This document shows, one piece after another, positions 17,542 to 26,164 of a stretch of 64,000 nt of DNA (the stretch's first letter is position 1; each line of letters begins with the position of its first letter). Source of the stretch: an uncultured Bacteroidia bacterium (lineage in GTDB: Bacteria > Bacteroidota > Bacteroidia > J057 > CALAJH01); NCBI GenBank assembly GCA_937922655.1, contig CALAJH010000005.1:1-64000 (forward strand), written 5' to 3'. The notes under the pieces were generated by a model. It was given only the letters and a program-made list of their open reading frames with translations, was not told the DNA's origin and ran no database searches. The position numbers and the translations under genes are program-made.

Positions 17542-18084
17542 CTAAACAATTTGATAAATGTCGGGCAATTCACGCCCCCGCTCGTTGTAATCGAGACCGA
17601 AGCCGACGACGAACTTATTTTCTATGGAAAAGCCAATCCAATCGGGCTTGTGCTTTCCTTCGAAGGCGTCGGGTTTGAAAAGCAAGGAGGCGAAAAAAAC
17701 AGAGGAGGGTCTTTCGACGCGAAGGGTGGAATGGACGGCGTCGGCGGTAACCCCTTTGTCCACGATGTCCTCGACAATCACGACCGACCTGCCTTCGGTG
17801 GGAAGGGTGTGCACGAGGTCGAATTTCGGCACCCGTTCGTCGCGAACGATGTTTTTCCCATAGCTCGAAAGTTTGATAAAATCGACTTCGTAAGCGAAGT
17901 TCAGTTTCGGACAGAGCGAGGCCCAAAACCGAAAACCGCCTTTGAGAACGGGCAAAAGCACCGGAACATCGCCGCGAAAGCGAGCGTTGAGTTCGACGGC
18001 AAGCTCCGAAATCCGGGATTCGATTTGCTCGTTTTTTAGATAAAGTTTGAAGGTTTTGTCGTGTAGATTGATTTCCGACATCAT
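17542..18084 (-). CDS. hpt: Hypoxanthine phosphoribosyltransferase
   Basis: 180 residues, the usual size. The PRPP-binding motif VVIVEDIVDKG (about residues 99-109) with both acidic residues is present, along with VPVLLPVLKGGFRF at the N-terminal core, the flexible-loop KLSSYGK and the purine-contact WIGFSIENKFVVGFGLDYNERGR near the C-terminus. It converts hypoxanthine or guanine plus PRPP into IMP or GMP. Two consecutive ATG codons (18084 and 18081) are possible starts. It is a single gene, convergent with the efflux pump operon and divergent from the SPFH gene. It uses the bases released by the nucleoside phosphorylase at 4610. Confidence 0.93.
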   Translation of the reverse strand: MMSEINLHDKTFKLYLKNEQIESRISELAVELNARFRGDVPVLLPVLKGGFRFWASLCPKLNFAYEVDFIKLSSYGKNIVRDERVPKFDLVHTLPTEGRSVVIVEDIVDKGVTADAVHSTLRVERPSSVFFASLLFKPDAFEGKHKPDWIGFSIENKFVVGFGLDYNERGRELPDIYQIV

Positions 18085-18296
18085 GCGGCGTGGACGGTTA
18101 AATTTGCCGCTAAAATCCGAAAAAATCCGTTTGCTTGTGCGTCAATCTGTTCACCGTTTCGCATTTATGCACACATTTTGAGGGTTATCCGCAAGACGTC
18201 CTATTACAATTGCAAAAAAAATTAACAATTATTGCAATAAAGCATGACAATTCATGTAAACTTTTGAACCACGGGCGATTGTCGCCGAGAATTGTT

Positions 18297-18304
18297 TATC
18301 TTTG
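18297..18304 (+). promoter_or_regulatory. -7 promoter box TATCTTTG of the SPFH gene
   Basis: Consensus TAnnTTTG. A TTG codon at 18302 lies inside this box, so it is not a usable start; the ATG 18 nt further on is. Confidence 0.55.
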
Positions 18305-18322
18305 TCCGAAAATATTGTAAAA

Positions 18323-19183
18323 ATGAAAGCCAAAAACGGATTGATATTTTTTTCGGTCGCGGTAGGACTGGGTATATTCGTCTTCTTGTTGCTCTACGAC
18401 TGGGTAAAAATTCCGGCGGGTCACGTGGGCGTGTTGGTGAACCTCTACGGCAGTTCGCGCGGCGTGCAAGCCGAAGAATTGAGCGTCGGACGTTATTGGG
18501 AAGGGCCGGGCGAAGAAATTTACATCTTCCCCGTTTACGAGCGCAACTACGTCTGGACCCAAGACGTTCAGGAAGGCTCGCCGGCCGATGAGTCGTTCAC
18601 CTTCCAAACCGCCGAAGGCTTGGCCGTCAACGCCGACATCGGCATCACCTGCACCGTCGAACACGACAAGGTTTCGACGCTGTTTGAAAAATACCGGTTG
18701 CATTTGGACGAAATCGTTTCGGGACCGTTGCGCAACGCCGTGCGCGACGCCATCAACCGTCATGCCGCTTCGATGACCGTCGAGGAAGTCTATTCGGAAA
18801 AGAAAGTCCAGCTCATGGACACGGTCTTTAAAGAAGTGGCCAAAGAGTTCAAACCCAAGGGCATACAGGTGAGCAAAATTTCGCTTATCGGCACGTTCCG
18901 TTTGCCCAATTCGGTACTCGAAGCCCTCAACGCCAAAATCACCGCCACCCAACGCGCGATGCAGCGGGAAAACGAGCTCCGCGAAGCCGAGGCCGAAGCC
19001 CGTAAACGCATCGTCCAAGCCAAAGCCGACGCCGAAGCCAACGAAATCCGCCAACGCACCATTACCCCGCTCCTCATCGAACAGCAAAAACTCGAAAACC
19101 AGCGCATGGCCATCGAAAAATGGAACGGCGTCATGCCCTCGTTCACCGGCGACGGCGCCATGCCTTTCATTCAAATCAAGTAG
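18323..19183 (+). CDS. SPFH/Band 7 (prohibitin-like) membrane protein
   Basis: About 286 residues. One N-terminal membrane helix (residues 6-25) is followed by the SPFH fold (IPAGHVGVLVNLYG, GRYWEGPGEEIYIFPVYERNY, then NADIGITCTVEHDKV), a prohibitin-like region (LRNAVRDAINRH) and an Ala/Glu/Arg-rich coiled coil (about residues 205-255) ending in a short tail. Such proteins form large rings on membranes and often regulate FtsH-type proteases or organise membrane microdomains; no protease gene is adjacent here. The start was fixed by the promoter box, which overlaps an upstream in-frame TTG. It is a single gene. Confidence 0.88.
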   Translation: MKAKNGLIFFSVAVGLGIFVFLLLYDWVKIPAGHVGVLVNLYGSSRGVQAEELSVGRYWEGPGEEIYIFPVYERNYVWTQDVQEGSPADESFTFQTAEGLAVNADIGITCTVEHDKVSTLFEKYRLHLDEIVSGPLRNAVRDAINRHAASMTVEEVYSEKKVQLMDTVFKEVAKEFKPKGIQVSKISLIGTFRLPNSVLEALNAKITATQRAMQRENELREAEAEARKRIVQAKADAEANEIRQRTITPLLIEQQKLENQRMAIEKWNGVMPSFTGDGAMPFIQIK

Positions 19184-19393
19184 CCTTCGGGATAACGTCA
19201 AACCGATAACGACTTCTTTTTTGCGGAATTTCAACCCCGCAGATCACCGACGAGGAAATAAATATTATGGACACGTGCTCCCGCGGGTATTTTTTATCGT
19301 TACCGGTTTCGCACCGCACGAATCGTCGGGTAGGCGTATACATGGATTTTGGCACAATATTTGAGTATGATTAATAAAATTTCAATCTATAAA

Positions 19394-20263
19394 ATGAAAA
19401 AAACAGTAATTTACGTGCTAGTATTCGGAGCCCTCCTTTGGACGGGTTGCAAGCGCGAAAACGAAAAAGAAAAAAACGAAGCGATGTTTGCCTCGGCCGT
19501 CGATAATTCCAAAATGGAGTCGGAATTTCAACAAATTTTCGACCAAGCGGACAACGCCGCGCGTTTCAATCCTTCGGGAAAAACGTCCGACATAGAAAAT
19601 TGGCTTCCCGAGTGCGCCACCGTTACGCGAGACACCTCGGGAAACATTCGAACCGTTACCGTCGTTTTTGATTCCGCGGGTTACGGCTGCCTTTGTCGCG
19701 ACGGGCTCTACCGAAAAGGCACGATAAAACTGGAATATTCGGGCAACTATGCGACCGTCGGGGCGACCAAAACCCTTACGCTCGTCGGTTATTCGGTCAA
19801 CGACATGGTGAACCAAACCGCGTTTTTCGGTACGAAAACGTTTCGGGTCGAAGAGTGGGGGGATTCGACGGCGAAATTCAGCGTTCGGGTAACCGACGCG
19901 CGGGCGGAATCCCCCGAAGGAGTCGTTCGTTGGAGCGCCGAACGAATGATTCACCGCACTTCCGGCAACGCCACGCCCTACGTTCACGACGACCGCTACG
20001 AAATTACGGGAAGCGCTTCCGGCGCCAACCGCAACGGCCAAGCCTTTACCTCTACCATTACCCGTGCGTTGGTCAAGGATTTCAAGCGTTGCGGTTTGCG
20101 CGTCAATCGCAGCGGTCGGTTTATAGACGGAGAATGGACGTTGGTCAACGCCGAGGCCGACCGAACTTTGACCATGGATTACGACCCCATTGGCGGGGCG
20201 CCTTGCGACCGCATCGCCCGCTTGACCTACAACGGTCAATCGCGCAACATCACCCTTTGGTAA
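19394..20263 (+). CDS. Lipoprotein of unknown function
   Basis: About 289 residues. The N-terminus is a lipoprotein signal ending in LLWTGC, followed by a lysine/glutamate-rich linker, so the protein is lipidated and tethered to a membrane. The mature part looks beta-rich (TVTVVFDSAGYGCLCRDG, RKGTIKLEYSG, RYEITGSASGANRNGQ) and contains a CLC pair. It resembles small Bacteroidota surface lipoproteins with no assigned role; I recognise no catalytic motif. A weaker upstream frame exists but would place the signal sequence internally. A strong terminator follows 23 nt downstream, so the gene is monocistronic. Confidence 0.75.
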   Translation: MKKTVIYVLVFGALLWTGCKRENEKEKNEAMFASAVDNSKMESEFQQIFDQADNAARFNPSGKTSDIENWLPECATVTRDTSGNIRTVTVVFDSAGYGCLCRDGLYRKGTIKLEYSGNYATVGATKTLTLVGYSVNDMVNQTAFFGTKTFRVEEWGDSTAKFSVRVTDARAESPEGVVRWSAERMIHRTSGNATPYVHDDRYEITGSASGANRNGQAFTSTITRALVKDFKRCGLRVNRSGRFIDGEWTLVNAEADRTLTMDYDPIGGAPCDRIARLTYNGQSRNITLW

Positions 20264-20286
20264 AAAACGGAAAACGAAAGTTTTTG

Positions 20287-20314
20287 CCCCGAAGCACGTG
20301 CTTCGGGGTTTTTT
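20287..20314 (+). terminator. Rho-independent terminator
   Basis: Perfect 11-bp palindromic stem (CCCCGAAGCAC with GTGCTTCGGGG), followed by TTTTTT. It ends the preceding lipoprotein transcript. Confidence 0.88.
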
Positions 20315-20328
20315 GTGGGTGAAATTCG

Positions 20329-20336
20329 TAAATTTG
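20329..20336 (+). promoter_or_regulatory. -7 promoter box TAAATTTG of the aldehyde dehydrogenase
   Basis: Consensus TAnnTTTG ending only 4 nt before the ATG, so the mRNA would be leaderless or nearly so. Confidence 0.5.
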
Positions 20337-20340
20337 AGCA

Positions 20341-21780
20341 ATGGAACGCTTGTGGAACTATATCGGGGGGCGTCGGGCGGAGACGGAAAAATATTTGGAC
20401 AACGTCGAACCGGCTACGGGAGAGGTTTATGCTTATGTGCCGGATTCGGGCTTGGACGAAGCCCGGTCGGCGGTGGACGCGGCCGTCGCCGCCTTCGAAA
20501 CGTGGTCGAAAACGCCCGCTCATGAACGGGCGCAATGGCTTTACCGCATGGCCGACGCCATCGAAACGGACTTCGAAGCCTTTGCCCAAGCCGAAAGCCG
20601 CGATACGGGCAAACCCATTGCCCTTGCCCGCCGAATGGACATTCCCCGCGCCATCGCCAATCTACGTTTTTTCGCCGGCGCCGTACTACACACCCAATCG
20701 GAATCGTACACAACCGATTCGCCTCGGGCCGTCAATTACGTGGTGCGTCGCCCCGTTGGGCCGGCGGCGTGCATTTCACCGTGGAACCTGCCGCTGTACC
20801 TTTTTACATGGAAGGTGGCGCCGGCATTGGCGGCGGGTTGCACCGTCGTCGCCAAACCGTCCGAACTTGCGCCTTACACCGCATGGATGTGGGGCAAGGT
20901 TTGCGAAAACATCGGTCTTCCCCCCGGCGTCTTCAACATCGTTCACGGTTTGGGAGCGAAAGCCGGCGCGCCGTTGGTGCAAGACCCCCGCGTCAAGGCC
21001 GTCTCTTTTACCGGCGGCGCCGCCACCGGCGCCCTGATTCAACAATACGCCCGTTTTAAAAAAACGTCGCTCGAACTCGGCGGCAAAAACCCCGCCGTCG
21101 TCTTTGCCGACTGCGACTACCCGACGGCGCTTGCCCAAACCGTTCGTTCGTCGTTTGCCAACCAAGGACAAATTTGTCTTTGCACATCGCGGTTGTTGGT
21201 GGAAAAAAGCATCTTCGAACGGTTTTGTGCGGATTTTGTCGCCGAGGCGCGAGAACTTTCCCCCGCCGACCCCTCGTTGGAAACAACCCGTTTTGGCGCC
21301 TTGATATCCCAAGCCCATTGGGAAAAAGTGGCGGGAGCCGTCGAACGCGCACGCGCCGAAGGCGGAACGGTATTGACGGGTGGCGAAAGAATAAGATTGA
21401 CGGGCAGGTGTAAAAACGGATTTTTTTATCCGCCGACGGTCGTCGTCGGCCTCGGCCCCGAAACACAAACCAACCAAGAAGAGATATTCGGCCCCGTGGC
21501 AACGATACAACCCTTTGAGGACGAAAACGATGCGGTGCGTTTGGCCAACGCCGTTGATTACGGCTTGGCGGCCACGGTATGGACACGCGACGCAAGCCGC
21601 GCGCATCGCGTCGCCGCAAGCATCGATGCGGGCGTGGTTTGGGTGAACTGTTGGTTGTTGCGCGACCTCAGAACCCCTTTCGGCGGCATGAAAAATTCGG
21701 GCGTCGGGCGCGAGGGCGGAAACGAAGCCCTGCGGTTCTTTTGCGAAACCCAAAACGTCTGTATCGCCCTCGACCCCTAG
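20341..21780 (+). CDS. NAD(P)-dependent aldehyde dehydrogenase
   Basis: 479 residues, normal for the ALDH superfamily. The catalytic set is complete: general base Glu245 in SLELGGKNP, nucleophile Cys279 in FANQGQICLCTSRL, 34 residues apart as usual, plus the Asn of SPWNLPLYLFTWKVAPALAAG and the cofactor-side FTGGAATGALI. EIFGPVATI and PFGGMKNSGVGREGG complete the family pattern. It oxidises an aldehyde to an acid in the cytosol. The pattern is closest to the hydroxymuconic-semialdehyde/betaine-aldehyde type group, but the substrate is not readable by eye. It is a single gene with its own promoter, directly after the terminator of the preceding lipoprotein. Confidence 0.92.
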   Translation: MERLWNYIGGRRAETEKYLDNVEPATGEVYAYVPDSGLDEARSAVDAAVAAFETWSKTPAHERAQWLYRMADAIETDFEAFAQAESRDTGKPIALARRMDIPRAIANLRFFAGAVLHTQSESYTTDSPRAVNYVVRRPVGPAACISPWNLPLYLFTWKVAPALAAGCTVVAKPSELAPYTAWMWGKVCENIGLPPGVFNIVHGLGAKAGAPLVQDPRVKAVSFTGGAATGALIQQYARFKKTSLELGGKNPAVVFADCDYPTALAQTVRSSFANQGQICLCTSRLLVEKSIFERFCADFVAEARELSPADPSLETTRFGALISQAHWEKVAGAVERARAEGGTVLTGGERIRLTGRCKNGFFYPPTVVVGLGPETQTNQEEIFGPVATIQPFEDENDAVRLANAVDYGLAATVWTRDASRAHRVAASIDAGVVWVNCWLLRDLRTPFGGMKNSGVGREGGNEALRFFCETQNVCIALDP

Positions 21781-21870
21781 GCAGTCGCGAGTTCGAAAGA
21801 CAAACCGAAGAAAGGTGACGTTAAACGAACAACGCCGTAAACCTTTTTAATTCGTTTTGTTTTTCGTCGG

Positions 21871-23001
21871 TTATTTTTTCCCGCAATATTTTTCAAAGAA
21901 CATGGCGCCGTTGGGATGACCGTATTTTTCGCCGTTTTTGTAGTCGTCGCAGGCGCTTTTGACGTCGCCGGCGGCCAAATAGGCGTGTCCCCGATAAATG
22001 TAGGCCCACGCGTTGCTGGATTCGAGTTCGATGGCGCGGGTCAGATCTCTGACGGCGGGGGTATAATCTTCCATTTGGGTGCGTAGAATTCCACGTTGCA
22101 GGTAAACCGAGGCGAAATCGGGTTGGATTTTGAGGGATTGGTCGAAATCGTCGAGGGCTTCGCCGCGCATTCCAAGGGCCATGCGTTCGCATCCGCGTTC
22201 GAAGAGAAGGTCGGGATTTTTGGGGTCGATTTTGAGGGCTTCGGTATAGGTTTTTTCGGCTTCTTGGTTGTCGCCGGAAAGCGAAAGGGCGAAGGCCTTG
22301 CGCCGATAGGCGGGAATAAAAAACGGGTTGATGCCAATGGCCTGTTCGGCGTCCAAAATGGCGGGGTTCATGTCTTCTTGTAAGATGTAATTTACCCAAG
22401 AGCGAGCGGTATAAGCCTCGAAAGATTTGGGGTTGGCGGAAAGAAATTGATTGAGAACGCGCAGCGCGTCTTCGCCCATTTCGTTTTCGGCCAAAAGCAT
22501 GGCGTAAAGCGCGACGGCGGGGCCGTAGTTTTCTTGGGCTTCAAGGGCTTTTTTGACGTCGGCCTCGGCCGCTTCGCGGCGTTGTTGGAGGTAATAAAGT
22601 TCGGCGCGGAGGACGAGGTTTTCCGCCGACGGGTCAAGTTTAACCGCCTGATTCAACGCCTCCTCGGCCTCACGGTATTTTTTCAAGGCCGTATAAACGG
22701 CGCCGAGTTCCGCGTGGCCGCGTGCGTCCTTGGGGGCAAGTTCGGAAAGTTTGCCGGCGTATTTGAGCGCAAGGTCGTAACGACAAAGCCTACGATAAGC
22801 TCCGGCGGCCCCGTAAAGCCCGTCCGTGTTCGTGGGTTGGACGCTCAAAGCCTTTTCGTACGCCGCCGCCGCATCGGTAAAGCGATGCGAATGCATGTGT
22901 TCGTCGCCCGCCTTGATTGATGCGCCCGGTTGGTTTTGCGCAACGCCCTGCGCCGCGTATGCCAAACCAATAAAAACAATAATGGAACGTAGGTATCTCA
23001 T
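21871..23001 (-). CDS. Secreted tetratricopeptide-repeat protein
   Basis: About 376 residues. It has a signal peptide (MRYLRSIIVFIGLAYAAQGVAQ) followed by at least eight consecutive TPR units from about residue 35 to the end, for example AAAAYEKALSVQPTNTDGLYG, REAEEALNQAVKLDPSAENLV and AEKTYTEALKIDPKNPDLLFE. TPR arrays are protein-binding scaffolds; this one should act in the periplasm. The start at ATG 23001 was chosen because the longer frame begins inside a TAAATTTG promoter box and would bury the signal peptide. It is a single gene; no partner is indicated by the neighbours (aldehyde dehydrogenase, convergent; tRNA-Lys, divergent). Confidence 0.85.
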   Translation of the reverse strand: MRYLRSIIVFIGLAYAAQGVAQNQPGASIKAGDEHMHSHRFTDAAAAYEKALSVQPTNTDGLYGAAGAYRRLCRYDLALKYAGKLSELAPKDARGHAELGAVYTALKKYREAEEALNQAVKLDPSAENLVLRAELYYLQQRREAAEADVKKALEAQENYGPAVALYAMLLAENEMGEDALRVLNQFLSANPKSFEAYTARSWVNYILQEDMNPAILDAEQAIGINPFFIPAYRRKAFALSLSGDNQEAEKTYTEALKIDPKNPDLLFERGCERMALGMRGEALDDFDQSLKIQPDFASVYLQRGILRTQMEDYTPAVRDLTRAIELESSNAWAYIYRGHAYLAAGDVKSACDDYKNGEKYGHPNGAMFFEKYCGKK

Positions 23002-23060
23002 AATTGTTGCACGTAAGCTCCCGCCGATGTTACGTTTGAACGGGAACATAAGGTACTTCT

Positions 23061-23068
23061 GCAAATTT
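23061..23068 (-). promoter_or_regulatory. -7 promoter box TAAATTTG (minus strand) of the TPR gene
   Basis: Consensus TAnnTTTG on the minus strand, about 59 nt before the chosen ATG. Confidence 0.45.
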
Positions 23069-23228
23069 AGCGCTAATTTTTATGCCAAGCGTCAAGGCCG
23101 CCGTATTTATTCGACGATATGTTGCCTTATTGTAAAATTTTGGCCGTTTACGGATTTTTTGTCCCGCATATTTGTAGTTGCCAATGAAAGTCGCTTACTT
23201 TGCACCGCGAAACGAAAACGGTCGCAAC

Positions 23229-23304
23229 GAGTCCGTAGCTCAGCTGGTAGAGCATTTGACTTTTAATCAAATGGTCCCGGGTTCGAGTCCCGGCGGACTC
23301 ACCA
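23229..23304 (+). tRNA. tRNA-Lys (anticodon UUU), CCA encoded
   Basis: Cloverleaf complete: acceptor GAGTCCG/CGGACTC, D-arm GCTC/GAGC, anticodon stem TTTGA/TCAAA with loop CTTTTAA giving anticodon TTT, and T-arm CCGGG-TTCGAGT-CCCGG. The discriminator A is followed by a genome-encoded CCA. Confidence 0.96.
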
Positions 23305-23309
23305 AATCG

Positions 23310-23338
23310 ACGGCAAATCGAAAGATTTGCCGTTTTTT
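23310..23338 (+). terminator. Rho-independent terminator after tRNA-Lys
   Basis: ACGGCAAATC and GATTTGCCGT pair perfectly across a GAAA tetraloop and are followed by a T run. Confidence 0.9.
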
Positions 23339-23351
23339 GTTCGTCCTTGCG

Positions 23352-24008
23352 TCATTCCTGCCAAATATACGGATAAAGAACGACGGACAACGCGGCCGAT
23401 AGGGCCGTTATACCGGCAATGAGATACACGTCCCCCCATTTCCACACCTCTTGATAAGCGCCGAAAAGCAGGCGTACGACGGCGTTGAGTTGGGGAATGA
23501 GCAGGGGAAAGCCCAAGACGGCCAAAAGCGTGGAAATACGTCCGGCCGCCGCCGCCACCGCCGAAAGCAGCGTCAACGACGTTCCCAGCCCCGCTCCTCC
23601 CAAAAACATGCCCAAGAACGCATAGCCCCGATGGACTCCGGGGTCGCGCATAAACACCAAATAAAGCGCCAGCGTCAATAGCGACGAAAAAGCCATAAAC
23701 ACGGCGTTGTAAAACATTTTGCCCGCCACGAACGCCTCCGGCGAACAGTATTGGTATACAAGCCGCAAGCGCTCGGGCGTTTCGTCGGAAAACGATTTGG
23801 CGACCGTCGTCATCGCTACGAAAAGCAGTATCACCCCGAAAAAGGCGCTCCATGCCTCGGGCGACAACGGCTCCCGAAACGCCAAGCCCGACACCAACAC
23901 CGTCAGCGCCGAATACAACAACACGCTCCAAGCCCCCGAACGGTTGCGCATTTCCAGCGTCCATTCCCGTTTCAAAACGCCCCTAAATTCCACGATAAAT
24001 CTTTTCAC
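23352..24008 (-). CDS. ccmB: Heme exporter CcmB (cytochrome c maturation)
   Basis: About 218 residues with six hydrophobic helices, the family's usual size. Anchors are the N-terminal FKRE-type segment LKREWTLEMRNR followed by the first helix, the central VYQYCSPEAFVAGKMFYN, the glycine-rich GMFLGGAGLGTSLTLLSAVAAAA and GFPLLIPQLNAV. CcmB is the membrane subunit of the CcmAB transporter needed for loading heme onto apocytochromes c, which fits the c-type cytochrome peroxidase at 2729. The start is uncertain: GTG 24008 gives the family length, while the frame remains open to a TTG at 24080 that overlaps a possible -7 box. ccmA and ccmC are not in the window. Confidence 0.82.
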   Translation of the reverse strand: MKRFIVEFRGVLKREWTLEMRNRSGAWSVLLYSALTVLVSGLAFREPLSPEAWSAFFGVILLFVAMTTVAKSFSDETPERLRLVYQYCSPEAFVAGKMFYNAVFMAFSSLLTLALYLVFMRDPGVHRGYAFLGMFLGGAGLGTSLTLLSAVAAAAGRISTLLAVLGFPLLIPQLNAVVRLLFGAYQEVWKWGDVYLIAGITALSAALSVVLYPYIWQE

Positions 24009-24099
24009 GGCAAAGCGAATTTCGATTCCCGCCCGACGACAAACGTCAAGCCCCCGACGCACTTTCGCGTGTCGGAACAAAATAATATTTTCGAAGTAG

Positions 24100-24190
24100 C
24101 GTTATACCGATAATGATTGTTTCTCGACATCCCAAACTTACGCCTTCGCGTTAAGGACAATGGGTGGTTGTTTTAACGATTTTTCGCCGT
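24100..24190 (-). repeat. Dispersed intergenic repeat, copy C
   Basis: Read on the minus strand this matches copies A (41764) and B (47058): shared blocks include the GAAAAATC-type start, the CCACCCATT..CCTTAA segment, GTTTGGGA, TCGAGAAACAA and the final ATCGGTATAAC. It lacks about 12 nt present in the others between the GAGAAACAA block and the CGGT block. It lies just upstream of ccmB in the same orientation. Confidence 0.6.
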
Positions 24191-24320
24191 TGGCAAACCG
24201 CCGACTTTTTCATTCGGTAAAGGCTTGAACGTCAAAGTCAAAAAAGACGGCAACGAAAAAACGCCCGCTTTTCACAAAACTTTTGACGAAGAAAAATTAC
24301 CGAATTGGAGGCAAAAATAA
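24177..24320 (+). pseudogene. Possible 3' remnant of an unidentified gene
   Basis: A 47-codon open stretch without ATG, GTG or TTG start ends at TAA 24320. It reads as a plausible lysine-rich protein tail (FGKGLNVKVKKDGNEKTPAF, then HKTFDEEKLPNWRQK) rather than the low-complexity Arg/Pro text of shadow frames here. Its upstream end runs into dispersed repeat copy C, so it could be a gene truncated at that point. It may also be chance. Confidence 0.25.
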
Positions 24321-24408
24321 TTAATATTGAAAACAAAACCGGGGTGAATTTTCCCGGCGAAAACAACGAACCGCCCGCGTAAAAAGTTGTTTTCGTTTCG
24401 CCGAAGCG

Positions 24409-25491
24409 CTAGCGAAAGCGTTGTTGGCTCGAAAAAAATTCAACGTAACGCGCCTTCCACGCCTCGACCGAATAGCGCTGCAAAACCGTTTGTCTTCCCG
24501 CCTTGCCCAATTGCAAGCGAAGTTCTTCGGATTCGACGAGGGCCGAAATTTTTTCGACCCATTCGCGCTCATTGCCGGCCAAAAAGCCGTTTTCGCCGTC
24601 GGAAACGATTTGAGGGTTCACGCCGATGTTTTGCATGACCGTCGGTTTTTCAAAGGCCATGTAGGTCAGGCCTTTGAGTCCGCATTTGCCGCGCGTCCAT
24701 GGGTTGTCGGGCAGGGGCATGACCCCGACGTCGAAGGAATTGATGGTTTCGAGTTCGCGTTCGCGCGTCCACGCCAAAGCTTGCAGATTTAACCGTTCGT
24801 TGCGGTAATTGCCGTCGCCGATGAGCCGAAAAACAATTTTGTCGCCGTATTTTTCTTTGAGGGCCGTCCAAACGGCTTGGGCTTGGTCGAAGTGGGGGAC
24901 GGTGGTGGGGCTTCCGCTCCAACCGATGACGACGGCGTCGTTGGGGGTGCGGGGGCGGGGCCGGTATTCGTCGGTATCGACGGTCGTGGGTACGACCGCG
25001 ACGTTGGCGTTGAATTTTAGCGCGTGGTCGCGCAGATAGTCGTTGCCCGCCAAAACCAAGTCGCTCATGGCAATGATTTCGTTGGTTTTTTCGGGTCGTT
25101 TGAGAAAAGCCAAACGCTTGTTGGCCTCCGAAACGTCGGGGAGCCATATCGCGTCGTCGAAGTCGTAGATAAATTTGGCCCCCGATTGTTTAATGATTTT
25201 TTCGAATATCGTCGTGCCGGTCATAAACGCTTCGCGATAGACGAAAACGACGTCAAAACGTTTGGCCGAACGCGCATGGCCCATGCGGCGAAAAAACGTT
25301 CGCAGAAAAAGGGCGGCTTTGGCGGCGTAGTTGCCATAGGAATAGAAAATGCGGTCGTCGCGTTCGTCGAGCAGGTTGGCCACGACGCATTCCACGCCCG
25401 CCTTTTGGAGATGAGGCAAATACTGCTCGAAACGAAAACGTTGCCCCGGATTGCGACCCAAACGGTGCGGAACCACGAACAACGCCCTCAT
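24409..25491 (-). CDS. Glycosyltransferase, GT4-like
   Basis: 360 residues with the two-Rossmann GT-B outline. The N-terminal domain starts VVPHRLGRNPGQRFRFEQYL and includes KFIYDFDDAIW; the C-terminal nucleotide-sugar domain has VIGWSGSPTT, the Glu-containing stretch PWTRGKCGLKGLTYMAFEKP and NGFLAGNEREWVEKI. This is the typical group 1/GT4 arrangement for building surface polysaccharides. The donor and acceptor are unknown. It overlaps the upstream small lipoprotein gene by 4 nt (ATGA), so both are made from one transcript. A radical SAM/SPASM enzyme is encoded divergently upstream of the pair. Confidence 0.87.
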   Translation of the reverse strand: MRALFVVPHRLGRNPGQRFRFEQYLPHLQKAGVECVVANLLDERDDRIFYSYGNYAAKAALFLRTFFRRMGHARSAKRFDVVFVYREAFMTGTTIFEKIIKQSGAKFIYDFDDAIWLPDVSEANKRLAFLKRPEKTNEIIAMSDLVLAGNDYLRDHALKFNANVAVVPTTVDTDEYRPRPRTPNDAVVIGWSGSPTTVPHFDQAQAVWTALKEKYGDKIVFRLIGDGNYRNERLNLQALAWTRERELETINSFDVGVMPLPDNPWTRGKCGLKGLTYMAFEKPTVMQNIGVNPQIVSDGENGFLAGNEREWVEKISALVESEELRLQLGKAGRQTVLQRYSVEAWKARYVEFFSSQQRFR

Positions 25492-25913
25492 AGCCTCAAC
25501 TTCGACGCATTGACGGAAACGTTCAATATCGTCGGGCGGCCGGTCGATTTTCTAACGACGAAAAGCATCGTTTCCTGGGTGCGGTCGTTTTCGTAGACGC
25601 ATTCGTAGTTCAATGCGCCGTATTTTCCGTCGATAACCGACTCCTGGGCTTCAAGGTCGGTATACGAAACAAGTTTGTAGGATTTCAACGGCCCCAAAAC
25701 CGCCAGCATTTGTTGAATTTCCGTTTTGTATTCGGGTCGGTTTTTGACGAACGCCGAATCCAAGGCGGCACATTCCACACCCGATTTCAACATTTGGTAG
25801 TAGCATTCCCCCGCCGACGCGCCCAAAATCTCGGACGAGCCGCAGGACGCAAACCCCATCGCCGACGCGGCGACGAACCCTAGCCAAAAGAGCGTTGTAA
25901 AATTTGATTTCAT
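25488..25913 (-). CDS. Small lipoprotein of unknown function
   Basis: About 141 residues. The N-terminus MKSNFTTLFWLGFVAASAMG ends in a lipobox (GFASC), so it is lipidated. The mature domain has a helix with QMLKSGVECAALDSAFVKNR and strands such as YGALNYECVYENDRTQETMLF, resembling small DUF4019/DUF3887-like folds, but no assignment is claimed. A longer frame starting at TTG 25970 would give an atypically long n-region, so ATG 25913 is preferred. The gene precedes, and overlaps by 4 nt, the glycosyltransferase gene, suggesting a shared envelope role. Confidence 0.72.
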   Translation of the reverse strand: MKSNFTTLFWLGFVAASAMGFASCGSSEILGASAGECYYQMLKSGVECAALDSAFVKNRPEYKTEIQQMLAVLGPLKSYKLVSYTDLEAQESVIDGKYGALNYECVYENDRTQETMLFVVRKSTGRPTILNVSVNASKLRL

Positions 25914-25980
25914 GGCGATGACACGGGCGCCCGCATCGAAAAGACGCAAACGCCTCAACGACCGATTCAAGTCGTAGACG

Positions 25981-25988
25981 CAAAGTTA
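25981..25988 (-). promoter_or_regulatory. -7 promoter box TAACTTTG (minus strand) of the lipoprotein-glycosyltransferase operon
   Basis: Consensus TAnnTTTG on the minus strand, 67 nt before the ATG chosen for the lipoprotein. Confidence 0.5.
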
Positions 25989-26164
25989 AGCGTTTTTTTG
26001 ACGACGAAAACCTCGGGCGCGTCGTCGAAAAACAATCCTTGCCCAAGCCGTCTTTATTGGTTTAACCCCACCCCGATTCGTTGTCGGTGCGCCGGCGCAA
26101 TCGGGACGTTTCGCGGCGGTAGATTTCTATCGTCGTTGCCAAAATACGCGCTTTGCCGGTATAA

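Larger units (their letters stand above)
24009..24408. other. Intergenic region holding a dispersed repeat copy and a possible gene remnant
   Basis: Between ccmB and the glycosyltransferase. It contains one copy of the dispersed repeat (minus strand) and, beyond it, an open plus-strand stretch without a start codon; both are listed separately. The remainder shows nothing recognisable. Confidence 0.5.

Noticed and set aside
18302-18322. Seven-codon N-terminal extension of the SPFH gene from TTG 18302
   Set aside because: The TTG is part of the TATCTTTG promoter box, so it cannot be in the mRNA.
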